From CAYOXD01 sp964407825 (lineage in GTDB: Bacteria > Desulfobacterota > Desulfobacteria > Desulfobacterales > JAFDDL01), in the NCBI GenBank assembly GCA_964407825.1, contig CAYOXD010000004.1, positions 1-64,000 on the forward strand: DNA of 64,000 nt, in the 5' to 3' direction. Under the pieces are notes generated by a model. The model was given only the letters and a program-made list of their open reading frames with translations, made no database searches and was not told the origin of the DNA. Each line of letters begins with the position of its first letter. The stretch's first letter is position 1. Shown here piece after piece: positions 32,678 to 41,821 of this stretch. A program made the position numbers and the translations under genes.

Positions 32678-35116
32678 TTGAAGCCGAGGCGCCGCATTGC
32701 CGTCCGTGAACTGGTGGCCCACACCCTTCGCACGGGCGATCTGGACCGGACCTTCTCGGCAGCTGGCCGCACCACCGAGGCCATCCGCGCCCACCAGAGG
32801 GTCCAGCGGTCCCGGCCCGCCGGCTACGAGCCGGAGGTCCGGGTGAACCACCTGGTGGAAGCAGATGCGTTGGTGCTGGAAATTTCGGGACGGGTGGACG
32901 GTGTCTACATGGAATCCGCCGATCCGGCGTCACCCACGAGACCAAGAGGGGTCGAGGAAATCAAGACCACGGCGCTCGATCCGGACGACATCACCGACGA
33001 CCAATACCCCCTCCACTGGGGCCAGGCCAAGGCCTACGCATACATGCTTGCGGCCGCCCACGATCTGTCGGTCATGGAGGTCCAGCTCACCTACTACCAG
33101 CTGGAGACCGGAAAGACGCGGGAGATTCGAAGACGCTTCGAGCGCGGGGATCTGGCCGTTTTTTTCGACGACATGGTTTCGGCCTACCTCGCCTGGGCCG
33201 CCACCTTGGCGGCCTGGGACCTCACCCGCAAAGAGAGTGTTGCCGCCACTGGATTTCCTTTTCCGTCCTTCCGACCGGGACAACGGGACATGGCGGTCCA
33301 GGTCTACCGGGCCATCGGGCTCGGGGCCCAGCTCCTGATCCAGGCCCCGACCGGGATTGGTAAAACCATGGCGGCCCTCTTCCCGGCCATCAAGGCGCTG
33401 GAAGGCCAGGGCGGGGAAAAACTCTTTTATCTGACCGCCCGCACCACCGCCCAGGGGATGGCGCAAGGCGCCGTGGCCCGCCTGGCCCAAGAGGGGCTTC
33501 GATTGAAGAGCCTCCTGTTGACGGCAAAGGACAAGATCTGCTTCACTCCTGAAGGTGCCTGCACCGGCGAGGGCTGCCCCTTCGCAAGGGGATACTATGA
33601 CCGCATCCGTGCCGCCATCGAGGAGATATTCACCACCCATGACCGGTTCACCCGTCCCGTCATCGAGGCGCACGCCCGGGCCCACCGGGTCTGCCCCTTT
33701 GAATTTTCCCTGGACCTGACGCTCGTTTCGGACCTCGTCATCTGCGATTACAACTATGCCTTTGACCCGCGGGTGCATCTTCGCCGGCTCTTCTCTGAGG
33801 AGGCGGCCGCGTGGTGCTTCCTTGTGGATGAGGCCCACAACCTCGTGGACCGGGCAAGGGAAATGTTCTCCGCGGAAATCGAAAAGCAGCCCCTGCTCGA
33901 TCTTCGCCGCCAATTGGCAGGCCACCTCCCGGGCCTCCACCGGGCGCTCGGCCGGATCAACGCACACCTGGCGAAAATCCGGAAGCGATGCCATAACGCC
34001 GGCGGCAGCCTCTCGGACCCGGAGCCCCCGTCAGATCTCGGGAAGCTTCTTTTCTCGTTTCACGCTCAGGCCCAGCGATGGCTGGCCCAGAACATCGAGG
34101 CCGATTTCCGGGAAGTGTTGCTCGATAGATACTTCGAGGTGGGCAGATTCCTGGGGACCCTGGAAGGCTATGACGAGCGCTACGCCACCCTGATGGAATC
34201 CGGCGGGAAGGATCTTCGCGTCAAGCTCTTTTGCATGAACCCGGCTGAGGATATGGCCGAAGCGCTCACCCGGTGCCGGAGCGCGGTCTTTTTCTCCGCC
34301 ACCCTGATGCCCCTGGATTACTTCAAGCAGCTCTTCGGCTGCAAAGAAAATGCAGCCGCCCTGACGCTTTCCTCGCCCTTCCCCAAGGAAAATTTTCACC
34401 TGTTGGTGGCACCGGCCGTCTCCACCCGCTACCACCACAGGGAGGCCAGCCTTGGCCTCCTTACGCGATTCCTGGCCGCCATGGTGTCCGCCGTCCCTGG
34501 AAATCAACTGATCTTTTTTCCCTCCTACCAGTACCTGGAGATGGCCCGGGAGCCCCTCAGCCGCGCCTGTCCGGAGTCGCACCTGCTGGTCCAGAGCCCA
34601 GGTATGACGGAAGCGGACCGCGAGGGCTTCCTGGAGCGCTTCTCCAGCGACAGCGCTCCGCCCGTGGTGGGTCTCGCCGTCATGGGCGGCATCTTCGGCG
34701 AAGGAATCGATCTTGCGGGGGAGCGCCTCAACGCCGCCGTCATCGTGGGCGTGGGGCTTCCGGGGATTTCGCTGGAAAACGATCTCATCCGGGACCACTT
34801 CGATCAAAGCACCGGCCACGGTTTCGAATATGCCTACCTCTACCCGGGCATCAACCGGGTGCTCCAGGCCGCGGGCCGGGTCATCCGCTCGGAAACCGAC
34901 CGGGGCACCGTGATGCTCCTGGACGAACGCTATGCCACGGCCCGCTACCGCTCACTGCTTCCCGGCCACTGGCATCCTATCCGGGTCACCACCGAGGCCC
35001 AGATGATCCGCCAGCTGCACGCTTTCTGGGAGTCCCCCGCCCGGTCATCCCAGGAGGGCGACCGGCAGGTCGCCCCTACGGTCAAATGTCCGCCGGCTGC
35101 CGCGTCAAAAGGATAA
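32678..35116 (+). CDS. ATP-dependent helicase (DinG/XPD-like) with N-terminal nuclease-like domain
   Basis: 812 residues from a TTG start; the first residues (RIAVRELVAHTLRTGDLDRTF) fit the family's own N-terminus, so a later ATG would truncate it. Residues about 65-170 hold VDGVYME...VEEIKTTALDP...HWGQAKAYAYMLA, a PD-(D/E)xK/Cas4-like arrangement. The helicase core has IQAPTGIGKTMAALFPAI (Walker A), four cysteines of an XPD-type Fe-S domain (ICFTPEGACTGEGCPF; RVCPFEF), VICDYNYAFDP, FLVDEAHNLVDRA (DEAH) and the last motif QAAGRVIRSETDRG. A role in DNA repair is inferred. Confidence 0.87.
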   Translation: MKPRRRIAVRELVAHTLRTGDLDRTFSAAGRTTEAIRAHQRVQRSRPAGYEPEVRVNHLVEADALVLEISGRVDGVYMESADPASPTRPRGVEEIKTTALDPDDITDDQYPLHWGQAKAYAYMLAAAHDLSVMEVQLTYYQLETGKTREIRRRFERGDLAVFFDDMVSAYLAWAATLAAWDLTRKESVAATGFPFPSFRPGQRDMAVQVYRAIGLGAQLLIQAPTGIGKTMAALFPAIKALEGQGGEKLFYLTARTTAQGMAQGAVARLAQEGLRLKSLLLTAKDKICFTPEGACTGEGCPFARGYYDRIRAAIEEIFTTHDRFTRPVIEAHARAHRVCPFEFSLDLTLVSDLVICDYNYAFDPRVHLRRLFSEEAAAWCFLVDEAHNLVDRAREMFSAEIEKQPLLDLRRQLAGHLPGLHRALGRINAHLAKIRKRCHNAGGSLSDPEPPSDLGKLLFSFHAQAQRWLAQNIEADFREVLLDRYFEVGRFLGTLEGYDERYATLMESGGKDLRVKLFCMNPAEDMAEALTRCRSAVFFSATLMPLDYFKQLFGCKENAAALTLSSPFPKENFHLLVAPAVSTRYHHREASLGLLTRFLAAMVSAVPGNQLIFFPSYQYLEMAREPLSRACPESHLLVQSPGMTEADREGFLERFSSDSAPPVVGLAVMGGIFGEGIDLAGERLNAAVIVGVGLPGISLENDLIRDHFDQSTGHGFEYAYLYPGINRVLQAAGRVIRSETDRGTVMLLDERYATARYRSLLPGHWHPIRVTTEAQMIRQLHAFWESPARSSQEGDRQVAPTVKCPPAAASKG

Positions 35117-35180
35117 ACCCAATGGGATCCTTCAGAGTGGGTTGATTATTGTTATTTTATGTCTGGAATTTAAATTGACC

Positions 35181-35219
35181 TTGACAAGGATTCCTTATTT
35201 CGGTATAAAATTACCGAAA
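35181..35219 (+). promoter_or_regulatory. Strong promoter with overlapping operator, start of the Mo operon
   Basis: TTGACA (35181-35186), 17 nt, TATAAA (35204-35209). A perfect palindrome TTTCGGTA-TAAAAT-TACCGAAA (35198-35219) covers the -10. The spacing of the CGGTA arms is loosely like a ModE-type site, and a ModE-like regulator is encoded at 52.7 kb, but a match cannot be shown here. The first gene starts at 35547, leaving a leader of about 330 nt. Confidence 0.75.
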
Positions 35220-35323
35220 ATGACGGCTATGGTAGTAAATAATTGATTCTAAAGAATATTTTTCAGACCAAAGTCCCCTTTCCGCCAGGCGGCAGTTCGG
35301 GAAACCGGTCCCAACAAACCTGA

Positions 35324-35370
35324 AAAACAACCTGAGACGATCCAGCCCACCACGCGTGCCAGGTTGTTTT
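35324..35370 (+). ncRNA. Leader stem-loop, possible attenuator
   Basis: AAAACAACCTG (35324-35334) pairs perfectly with CAGGTTGTTTT (35360-35370) around a 25-nt loop. The 3' arm ends in TTGTTTT, so in RNA the hairpin could weakly terminate. It sits in the untranslated leader between the strong promoter at 35181 and the first gene. Confidence 0.45.
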
Positions 35371-35470
35371 AGATGGTAGGAAGGAAAGGTTTTTTCATTG
35401 TATCAGGTTCGATATAATTCAGCCTAACAACACCTTAAAATAACCAATAACGAGCAGAGATTCCGCATAC

Positions 35471-35541
35471 CGCTTTTTTAACCGCATAGGCATAAACAAT
35501 GGGTGAGCCGCAAGGGTACCACCGGCGTATCCATGGAAACG
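35471..35541 (+). ncRNA. Structured 5' leader, Moco-riboswitch-like candidate
   Basis: The last 75 nt before ATG 35547 contain GGGTGAGCCGCAAGGG followed by TACCACCGGC and CCATGGAAACGAC. GGTG (35502-35505) can pair with CACC (35520-35523) while GCC (35507-35509) pairs with GGC (35524-35526), a pseudoknot-like arrangement. Placement just before molybdopterin-related genes suggests a cofactor-sensing RNA. I cannot confirm the Moco consensus from memory. Confidence 0.3.
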
Positions 35542-35546
35542 ACTGA

Positions 35547-36572
35547 ATGAAAAGAAGTGTTCCCGTTCGACAGGCCGTGGGGATGGTGCTGGGCCATGAT
35601 GTCACCCGGATCGTACCCGGCAAATTCAAAGGAAGGGCCTTTAAGAGGGGCCATGTCATCACCGAGGAGGATATTCCCCTGCTCCTGGATATCGGAAAGG
35701 AGCATATTTACGTCCTTGATCTCGACGACGGATTTGTTCACGAAGACGAGGCGGCCAATCGGATCGCCCGGGCGGCGCTCGGGCCCGGCCTGAAACTGAC
35801 GGATGTTTCAGAGGGGAAAGTCAATATCGTGGCAGCCCATGCCGGCCTTCTCAAGGTCGATGCGGAAGCCCTGGCCAGGGTGAACGCCCTTGGAGAAATC
35901 GTTTTTGCCACCCTTCACGCCAACCAGCCGGTCAAGGCGGATCAGCCGGTTGCCGGAACCCGGATTATTCCCCTGGTCATCGAGAGGGAAAAGATCGAGG
36001 CTGCGGAGGTCCTCTGCCGGGCCGACAACCCCGTAGTCCAGGTCAAACCCCTGGCAGCCCGCAATGTGGGGCTGATCACCACAGGCAGCGAGGTCTACCA
36101 CGGTCGCATCGAAGACAAGTTCGGACCGGTGGTGGCCCGCAAATTCGAGGATCTGGGGAGCCGGATCCTGCGTCAGATCTTCGTCCTCGACGACGTGGAC
36201 ATGACAGTGGCAGCCATTCATACCCTGCTCGATGAGGGGGCGGAAATGATTGTCATGACCGGCGGCATGTCCGTGGACCCGGACGATCTGACGCCTGCCT
36301 CCATTCGTGCGGCCGGGGCCAGAGTCGTCGGTTACGGCGCCCCCGTCTTTCCGGGGGCCATGTTCATGCTGGCCTATATCGACGACATTCCTGTAATGGG
36401 GCTGCCCGGATGTGTCATGTACCACAAGGCCACCATCTTCGAGCTGGTGGTGCCCCGCATTCTCGCGGGGGAAACCGTTCCCTACGAAGAGATCACGAGG
36501 CTTGGCTACGGCGGATTCTGCGCAGGCTGCAAGGAATGCCGCTACCCGTTGTGTGGTTTCGGAAAAGGATAA
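35547..36572 (+). CDS. Molybdopterin-binding (MoeA/MogA-fold) protein with C-terminal cysteine motif
   Basis: 341 residues, shorter than MoeA (about 400). The N-terminal half (VRQAVGMVLGHDVTRIVPGKFKG) resembles MoeA domains I/II in reduced form; the MoCF/MPT-binding domain follows: NVGLITTGSEVYHGRI, MIVMTGGMSVDPDDLTP, DIPVMGLPGCVMYHKATIFE. The C-terminus has FCAGCKECRYPLCGFGKG, a four-cysteine motif not found in MoeA, suggesting a bound metal or Fe-S cluster. It is the first gene before mop and probably a dedicated insertase or cofactor chaperone for it (inference). Confidence 0.82.
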   Translation: MKRSVPVRQAVGMVLGHDVTRIVPGKFKGRAFKRGHVITEEDIPLLLDIGKEHIYVLDLDDGFVHEDEAANRIARAALGPGLKLTDVSEGKVNIVAAHAGLLKVDAEALARVNALGEIVFATLHANQPVKADQPVAGTRIIPLVIEREKIEAAEVLCRADNPVVQVKPLAARNVGLITTGSEVYHGRIEDKFGPVVARKFEDLGSRILRQIFVLDDVDMTVAAIHTLLDEGAEMIVMTGGMSVDPDDLTPASIRAAGARVVGYGAPVFPGAMFMLAYIDDIPVMGLPGCVMYHKATIFELVVPRILAGETVPYEEITRLGYGGFCAGCKECRYPLCGFGKG

Positions 36573-36635
36573 CTGCTCGTTACCTGTTTATCCGACAACT
36601 CAAAATCGAAGGAATAATGAAAGGAGAAAACCGGC

Positions 36636-39350
36636 ATGATCAAAAAGAATCTCACCATCAATGGCGTTGCCCGGATGGTCGTTGCGCCTCCGGATGCGAT
36701 GCTGGCCAACGTAATCCGTGAGCAGCTGGGACTGACGGGAACGAAGATCGGGTGCGGCCAGGCGCAGTGCGGTGCCTGCAACGTGATCCTGAACAACAAA
36801 CTGATCAAATCCTGCATCACCAAGATGTCCCGGGTTCCCAACGAGTCCACCGTCATCACCGTTGAAGGCGTCGGCAATCCCGACAACCTCCATCCGCTTC
36901 AGCTGGCCTGGGCGGTGCACGGCGGCGCCCAGTGCGGCTTCTGTACCCCGGGGTTTATCGTTTCGTCAAAGGCGCTTCTGGATTCCAATGCCAATCCCAC
37001 CCGCGAAGACGTGCGCGAGTGGTTCCAAAAGAACAAAAACGCCTGCCGCTGCACCGGTTACAAACAGCTCGTGGACGCGGTCATGGACGCCGCCAAGGTT
37101 CTGCGCGGCGAAATGAAGGCAGATGAGCTCTTCTTCAAGATTCCTGTGGACGGTGAAATCTGGGGCGGCAACATGCCCAGACCCACCGCTATCGCCAAGG
37201 TCACCGGCACCCTGGATTACGGCGCCGACCTGGGCGCCAAGATGCCTGCCGGCACCCTGCAGCTGGCCCTGGTTCAGGCCGAAGTGTCCCACGCCAATAT
37301 CAAAGGCATCGACACCTCCGAGGCGGAAAAAATGCCCGGCGTGGAAAAGATCGTCACCTGCAAGGACATCAAGGGCAAGAACCGCATCACGGGTCTCATC
37401 ACCTTCCCCACCAATAAGGGCGACGGTTGGGATCGGCCCATCCTCTGCGATGAGAAGGTCTTTCAGTACGGCGACGCCATCGCCATCGTCTGCGCGGACA
37501 CCATCGAGAACGCCAAGGCAGCCGCAGCCAAGGTCAAGGTCGATATGGAAGTGCTGCCCGCCTATATGGGCGCGCCGGCCGCCATGGCCGATGACGCCAT
37601 GGAAATCCATCCGGGTACGCCAAACGTCTATTTCACCCAGAACATCAAAAAGGGTGCGGACACCAAACCCATTTTTGACAGTGCAGCCGTCGTGGTCGAA
37701 GATGATTTCTTCGTCGGCCGTCAGCCCCACATGCCCATTGAGCCGGATGTCGGATTGGCATACATGGACGATGGCAAGCTGATCATCCAGTCCAAGTCCA
37801 TCGCCCTGAACCTGCATCGCATGATGATCGCGCCGGGCCTCGGCATTGAGCTGGACGACCTGGTCATGATACAGAACCCCACGGGCGGCACCTTCGGCTA
37901 CAAGTTCTCCCCCACCATGGAAGCCCTGGTGGGCGCGGCCTGCATGGCCACCGGCAAGCCGGTCTACCTCTGCTATGATTACCATCAGCAGCAGACCTAC
38001 ACCGGGAAGCGCTCCCCCTTCCATGTCCATATGCGCCTCGCCGCTGACAAGGATGGAAAGCTCCTGGGAATGGAGACGGACTTCAATGTGGACCATGGCC
38101 CCTACTCCGAGTTCGGCGACCTACTGACCACCCGCGGCTTCCAGTTCATGGGCGCCGGCTACGACATCAAGAACATCCGCGGTATCGGCCGCACAGTCTG
38201 CACCAACCACTCCTGGGGATCGGCCTTCCGCGCCTACGGCTCCCCCCAGAGTTTCTACCCCACTGAAGTTCTGATGGACCGCATCGCCGCCAAGCTGGGC
38301 ATGGATCCGCTGGAACTTCGGTACAAGAACGTCTACCGCGATGGGTCCACCACCCCCACGGGCCAGACGCCGGAAGTTCTGTCCCTGCCGGAAATTCTAG
38401 AGACCCTGCGGCCCAAGTACAAGGCCGCCATGGATAAGGCCAAGGCCAACTCCACGGCCACCGTCAAACGCGGTGTGGGCGTCTCCGTCGGCATCTACGG
38501 CTGCGGTTTGGACGGCCCCGACACCTCCGGCGCCAAGATCGAACTGAACCCGGACAACTCGGTCACCGTCTACAACACCTGGGAAGATCACGGACAGGGC
38601 GCGGATATCGGCACTCTGACCACCGCCCACAAGGCCCTCCGTCCCTTGGGACTGAGTCCGGATCAGATTCACCTGAACCTGAACGACACCAGCCTGGCCC
38701 CGGATTCGGGTCCCTCGGGCGGAAGCCGTCAGCAGGTGGTCACGGGGCGTGCCATCAAGGCCACCGCCGAAATCATGATCGAAGCCCGCAAGAAGGCGGA
38801 CGGGACCTTCATGACCTACGACGAGATGAAAGAGGCTGGAAAGCCCCTGGCTTACGAAGGCAAATGGAGCGCGCCTGCCACCCTGCTGGATGAAAACTCC
38901 CAGGGCAGCCCCTTCAGCGTGTACATGTATGGTGTGTTCATGGCGGAAGTGGCCGTTGACACCACCACCGGTGTCACCACGGTCGAGAAAATTTCCCAGG
39001 TGGCCGACATCGGAAAGGTTTGCAACATGCTGTGCACCGATGGCCAGATCTACGGCGGCATGGCCCAAGGTATCGGCCTGGCCCTCACCGAGGATTTCGA
39101 GGACATCAAGAAGCACTCCACCCTCGTGGGCGCCGGCTTCCCATACTGCAAGCAGATTCCCGATGACATGGAAATCATCTACGTCCAGACCCCGCGGCCC
39201 GAAGGTCCCTTTGGCGCCGCCGGTGTTGGTGAGCTGCCCCTGACCAGCCCCCATGCGGCGATCATGAACGCCATGACCAACGCATGCGGCGTCTGCGTCA
39301 CGAAGCTGCCGGCCCTGCCCGAGAAGGTCCTTGCCGCACTGAAAGGTTGA
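36636..39350 (+). CDS. mop: Molybdenum aldehyde oxidoreductase (Mop, xanthine oxidase family)
   Basis: 904 residues; D. gigas Mop has 907. Oxidises aldehydes to acids with molybdopterin cytosine dinucleotide and two [2Fe-2S] clusters. Cluster ligands are Cys40, 45, 48 and 60 (GCGQAQCGAC) and Cys100, 103, 137 and 139 (CGFCTPGF; ACRCTGYK), the same numbers as in D. gigas. The Mo domain has GGTFGYKFSPTMEALVG, GSAFRAYGSPQ, DSGPSGGSRQQVVTG and the catalytic Glu at about 866 in GVGELPLTSPHA (Glu869 in D. gigas). AAGGAG precedes ATG 36636. A strong hairpin follows the stop. Confidence 0.95.
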   Translation: MIKKNLTINGVARMVVAPPDAMLANVIREQLGLTGTKIGCGQAQCGACNVILNNKLIKSCITKMSRVPNESTVITVEGVGNPDNLHPLQLAWAVHGGAQCGFCTPGFIVSSKALLDSNANPTREDVREWFQKNKNACRCTGYKQLVDAVMDAAKVLRGEMKADELFFKIPVDGEIWGGNMPRPTAIAKVTGTLDYGADLGAKMPAGTLQLALVQAEVSHANIKGIDTSEAEKMPGVEKIVTCKDIKGKNRITGLITFPTNKGDGWDRPILCDEKVFQYGDAIAIVCADTIENAKAAAAKVKVDMEVLPAYMGAPAAMADDAMEIHPGTPNVYFTQNIKKGADTKPIFDSAAVVVEDDFFVGRQPHMPIEPDVGLAYMDDGKLIIQSKSIALNLHRMMIAPGLGIELDDLVMIQNPTGGTFGYKFSPTMEALVGAACMATGKPVYLCYDYHQQQTYTGKRSPFHVHMRLAADKDGKLLGMETDFNVDHGPYSEFGDLLTTRGFQFMGAGYDIKNIRGIGRTVCTNHSWGSAFRAYGSPQSFYPTEVLMDRIAAKLGMDPLELRYKNVYRDGSTTPTGQTPEVLSLPEILETLRPKYKAAMDKAKANSTATVKRGVGVSVGIYGCGLDGPDTSGAKIELNPDNSVTVYNTWEDHGQGADIGTLTTAHKALRPLGLSPDQIHLNLNDTSLAPDSGPSGGSRQQVVTGRAIKATAEIMIEARKKADGTFMTYDEMKEAGKPLAYEGKWSAPATLLDENSQGSPFSVYMYGVFMAEVAVDTTTGVTTVEKISQVADIGKVCNMLCTDGQIYGGMAQGIGLALTEDFEDIKKHSTLVGAGFPYCKQIPDDMEIIYVQTPRPEGPFGAAGVGELPLTSPHAAIMNAMTNACGVCVTKLPALPEKVLAALKG

Positions 39351-39400
39351 TCTTGGGTTGAAGTTGAAGCTGTAAATTGCTGAATGTTGAATATGCTCGA

Positions 39401-39437
39401 GGGGCGGGTCCTGATGGTTGTTAACAGGACCCGCCCC
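39401..39437 (+). terminator. Strong 13-bp hairpin after mop
   Basis: GGGGCGGGTCCTG and CAGGACCCGCCCC form a perfect stem with an 11-nt loop, followed by CATTCTCT rather than a full T-run. It would partially stop transcription or protect the mop mRNA end, giving more Mop than maturation proteins. Confidence 0.6.
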
Positions 39438-39460
39438 CATTCTCTGCTGAACAGGGCCGG

Positions 39461-39485
39461 TAATCGTTGTCGTAATCGCAGTCGA
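39461..39485. repeat. TAATCG/TTGTCG hexamer repeat
   Basis: TAATCGTTGTCGTAATCG followed by CAGTCGAC, the same pattern as at position 1-22. Intergenic, between the mop hairpin and the dicluster gene. Confidence 0.5.
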
Positions 39486-39520
39486 CATGAAAAACGGTAT
39501 CATCATCAAGCCAGGATGTT

Positions 39521-41821
39521 ATGGATCAAAAAGAACTCAAGGCGATAGAACACAAATGCATCCAGGAGGAACCGCCCGAATGCGTAGCCGCCTGCCCTAT
39601 TCACGTGAATGCTCGGAGCCTCATGGGTTCCGTTGCTGCGGGTAAATGGGACAACGCTTTTAAGATATTAGAAAAAACAATGCCGATCCCGGCCATTCTC
39701 GGACGCGTCTGCGATGCGCCTTGCCGGGCGCGGTGCAAGCGCGGCGAGGTTGAAGATCCCATCGAAATCGGCGCCCTTGAGCGCGCCTGCCTGGAATTCG
39801 GCACCCCCCCCCGGCTTCTGCCGCCCATTCCCCATAAGGATCAACGGGTGGCCGTGGTGGGCACCGGTGTGAGCAGTTTGACCGTGGCATGGGATCTTTC
39901 CAAGAAGGGCTATGCCGTCACCCTTTACGAGCCGTCGTCGGACTTTGCCGATAAGCTGCTCCAGGCCTGGCCTGACCGGCTTACCCCGGAGCATCTGGAC
40001 AATACCTTGACGGTGCTGGAAAAGCGCCGCGTTGCGGTGGAGCGGCAGGCTGCCGTGGAAGACCCGGGCTTCCCAGACCATTTGGACGGGTTCGACGCCG
40101 TCTACCTCGGACTGGATGCCGTATCCGGGAAACAGTGGCCTCTTGACCAGATTGATGAGGCCCTTCAGACCACCTCCCAGGAGGGGGTGTTTGCCGGCGG
40201 GAACTCGCCTCGAAGCATCCCGTCGGTCATCTGGCGGGCCGCGGAAGGCCGTTTTGCCGCCATCTCCATGGACCGCTTTCTTCAGGGCGTTTCCCTCAGC
40301 GCGGGACGAAAAGCCGAGGGATCCTACCCCACCCGACTCTTTACCAGCATAGAGGGCATTTCCCCCAAAGCCGCGGTCCAGGCCACCGATCCCACGGGGA
40401 GCTACAGCGCCTCCGAGGCCGTTTCAGAGGCCGAGCGCTGCCTTCAGTGCGAGTGCCTCGAATGCGTGAAGGTGTGCCCGTACCTGGAGCATTTTCGCGG
40501 TTATCCGAAAAAATATGCCAGGGAGATTTACAACAACGAGGCCATTGTGATGGGGGTACGTCAGGCCAACACCCTCATCAATTCGTGCAGTCTCTGCGGG
40601 CTCTGTGAACAGGTCTGTCCCGAGGACTTCGCCATGCAGGATGTCTGTCTGGAGGCACGCCGCTCCATGGTCCAGCGAGCCAAGATGCCCGATCGCGCCC
40701 ACGAATTCGCCCTTTTGGATATGGCTTTCTCCCAGAGCGATAAATTTGCCATGATACGCCATGAGCCCGGGTCCGATAAGAGCCGCTATGCCTTTTTCCC
40801 GGGCTGCCAGCTGTGCGCCTCCTCCCCCAGCCAGGTGATGGACACTTACGCTCATCTCAGAAGCTGTATCTCCGACGGTATCGGTTTGATGCTCGGCTGT
40901 TGCACCGCCCCCGCATACTGGGCCGGCCGGGAGGATCTCTTCCAGGAGGGCCTCGACACCTTCAAGGGCAACTGGGAAAGGCTTGGGAAACCGGAGGTGG
41001 TTCTGGCCTGTTCCACCTGCCTGCGCACCTTCCGGGACCACCTGAAGGAGGTGCCGGTGGTGTCCCTGTGGCAGGTACTTGAGGAAAAGGGACTGCCTAT
41101 TCCTGAAAAGTCTCCAACTCAGAATACGGTAGTGGCCATCCACGACCCTTGCACCACCCGGCATGAACCTGAAATCCAGGAGGTCGTGCGGCGCCTGGCC
41201 GGCCGGCTCGGGGTCACCGTCGCTGAACTGCCCCTGTCAAAGGACCTCACCGAGTGCTGCGGATTCGGCGGGCTCATGAGAAACGCGAATCCTGCCCTCG
41301 CAAAGGAAGTGATCCGCAGGCGGTCCCGGCAAAGCGAAGCAGACTACCTGGCTTACTGCGCCATGTGCCGGGACAATCTGGCCGGCGCCGGAAAGCGTGC
41401 CCTTCACTTGCTGGACCTGGTGTTTCCATCGTCGGCGGATAGCGACCCGGCGGACCGGGAACGGCCCGGCTGGTCCCTGCGGCTGGACAACCGGGAGCAC
41501 CTGAATCTACGGATGCGAACGGAAATTTGGGGGGAAACCATGCCGAACAACAGCGAAGCCCATCGCGACATCGAGCTTGTCATGACCCGCGAGGTGGAGG
41601 TTCGATTGGAAAACCGGCGTATCCTTAAGCAAGACGTCCAAAAGGTCCTCCATCATGCGGCCCAAACCGCAAAAACCTTCGTGAACGAGGAAACCGGGCA
41701 TTATCTTGCCTCGTTCAAGCCCAGCCGGGTTACCTTTTGGGTGGAATATTCGCCGGAAGGGGAAGGCAAATATGTCATTCACAACGCCTATGCGCACCGG
41801 ATGGAGGCTCGACCCGCATGA
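39521..41821 (+). CDS. Fe-S/pyridine-nucleotide-disulfide-type oxidoreductase with dicluster and CCG domains (DVU_1558-like)
   Basis: 766 residues. Order: N-terminal GltD-like Fe-S segment (CIQEEPPECVAACPIHV; VCDAPCRARCKRG), Rossmann site VAVVGTGVSSLTVAWDLSK (about 110), a shortened flavoprotein domain, then two 4Fe-4S sets (CLQCECLECVKVCPY; CSLCGLCEQVCPED) and CCG domains (FFPGCQLCASSP; HDPCTTRHEPE; ECCGFGGLMRN; AYCAMCRDN) as in heterodisulfide-reductase-like proteins. The last ~115 residues form an extra domain (MPNNSEAHRDIELVMTREVE). It is the likely electron partner of Mop; the FAD domain looks truncated, so NAD(P) use is uncertain. Confidence 0.82.
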   Translation: MDQKELKAIEHKCIQEEPPECVAACPIHVNARSLMGSVAAGKWDNAFKILEKTMPIPAILGRVCDAPCRARCKRGEVEDPIEIGALERACLEFGTPPRLLPPIPHKDQRVAVVGTGVSSLTVAWDLSKKGYAVTLYEPSSDFADKLLQAWPDRLTPEHLDNTLTVLEKRRVAVERQAAVEDPGFPDHLDGFDAVYLGLDAVSGKQWPLDQIDEALQTTSQEGVFAGGNSPRSIPSVIWRAAEGRFAAISMDRFLQGVSLSAGRKAEGSYPTRLFTSIEGISPKAAVQATDPTGSYSASEAVSEAERCLQCECLECVKVCPYLEHFRGYPKKYAREIYNNEAIVMGVRQANTLINSCSLCGLCEQVCPEDFAMQDVCLEARRSMVQRAKMPDRAHEFALLDMAFSQSDKFAMIRHEPGSDKSRYAFFPGCQLCASSPSQVMDTYAHLRSCISDGIGLMLGCCTAPAYWAGREDLFQEGLDTFKGNWERLGKPEVVLACSTCLRTFRDHLKEVPVVSLWQVLEEKGLPIPEKSPTQNTVVAIHDPCTTRHEPEIQEVVRRLAGRLGVTVAELPLSKDLTECCGFGGLMRNANPALAKEVIRRRSRQSEADYLAYCAMCRDNLAGAGKRALHLLDLVFPSSADSDPADRERPGWSLRLDNREHLNLRMRTEIWGETMPNNSEAHRDIELVMTREVEVRLENRRILKQDVQKVLHHAAQTAKTFVNEETGHYLASFKPSRVTFWVEYSPEGEGKYVIHNAYAHRMEARPA

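Noticed and set aside
36966..38096. 376-residue minus-strand frame opposite mop
   Set aside because: His/Gly-rich antisense of a conserved enzyme gene; no independent support.
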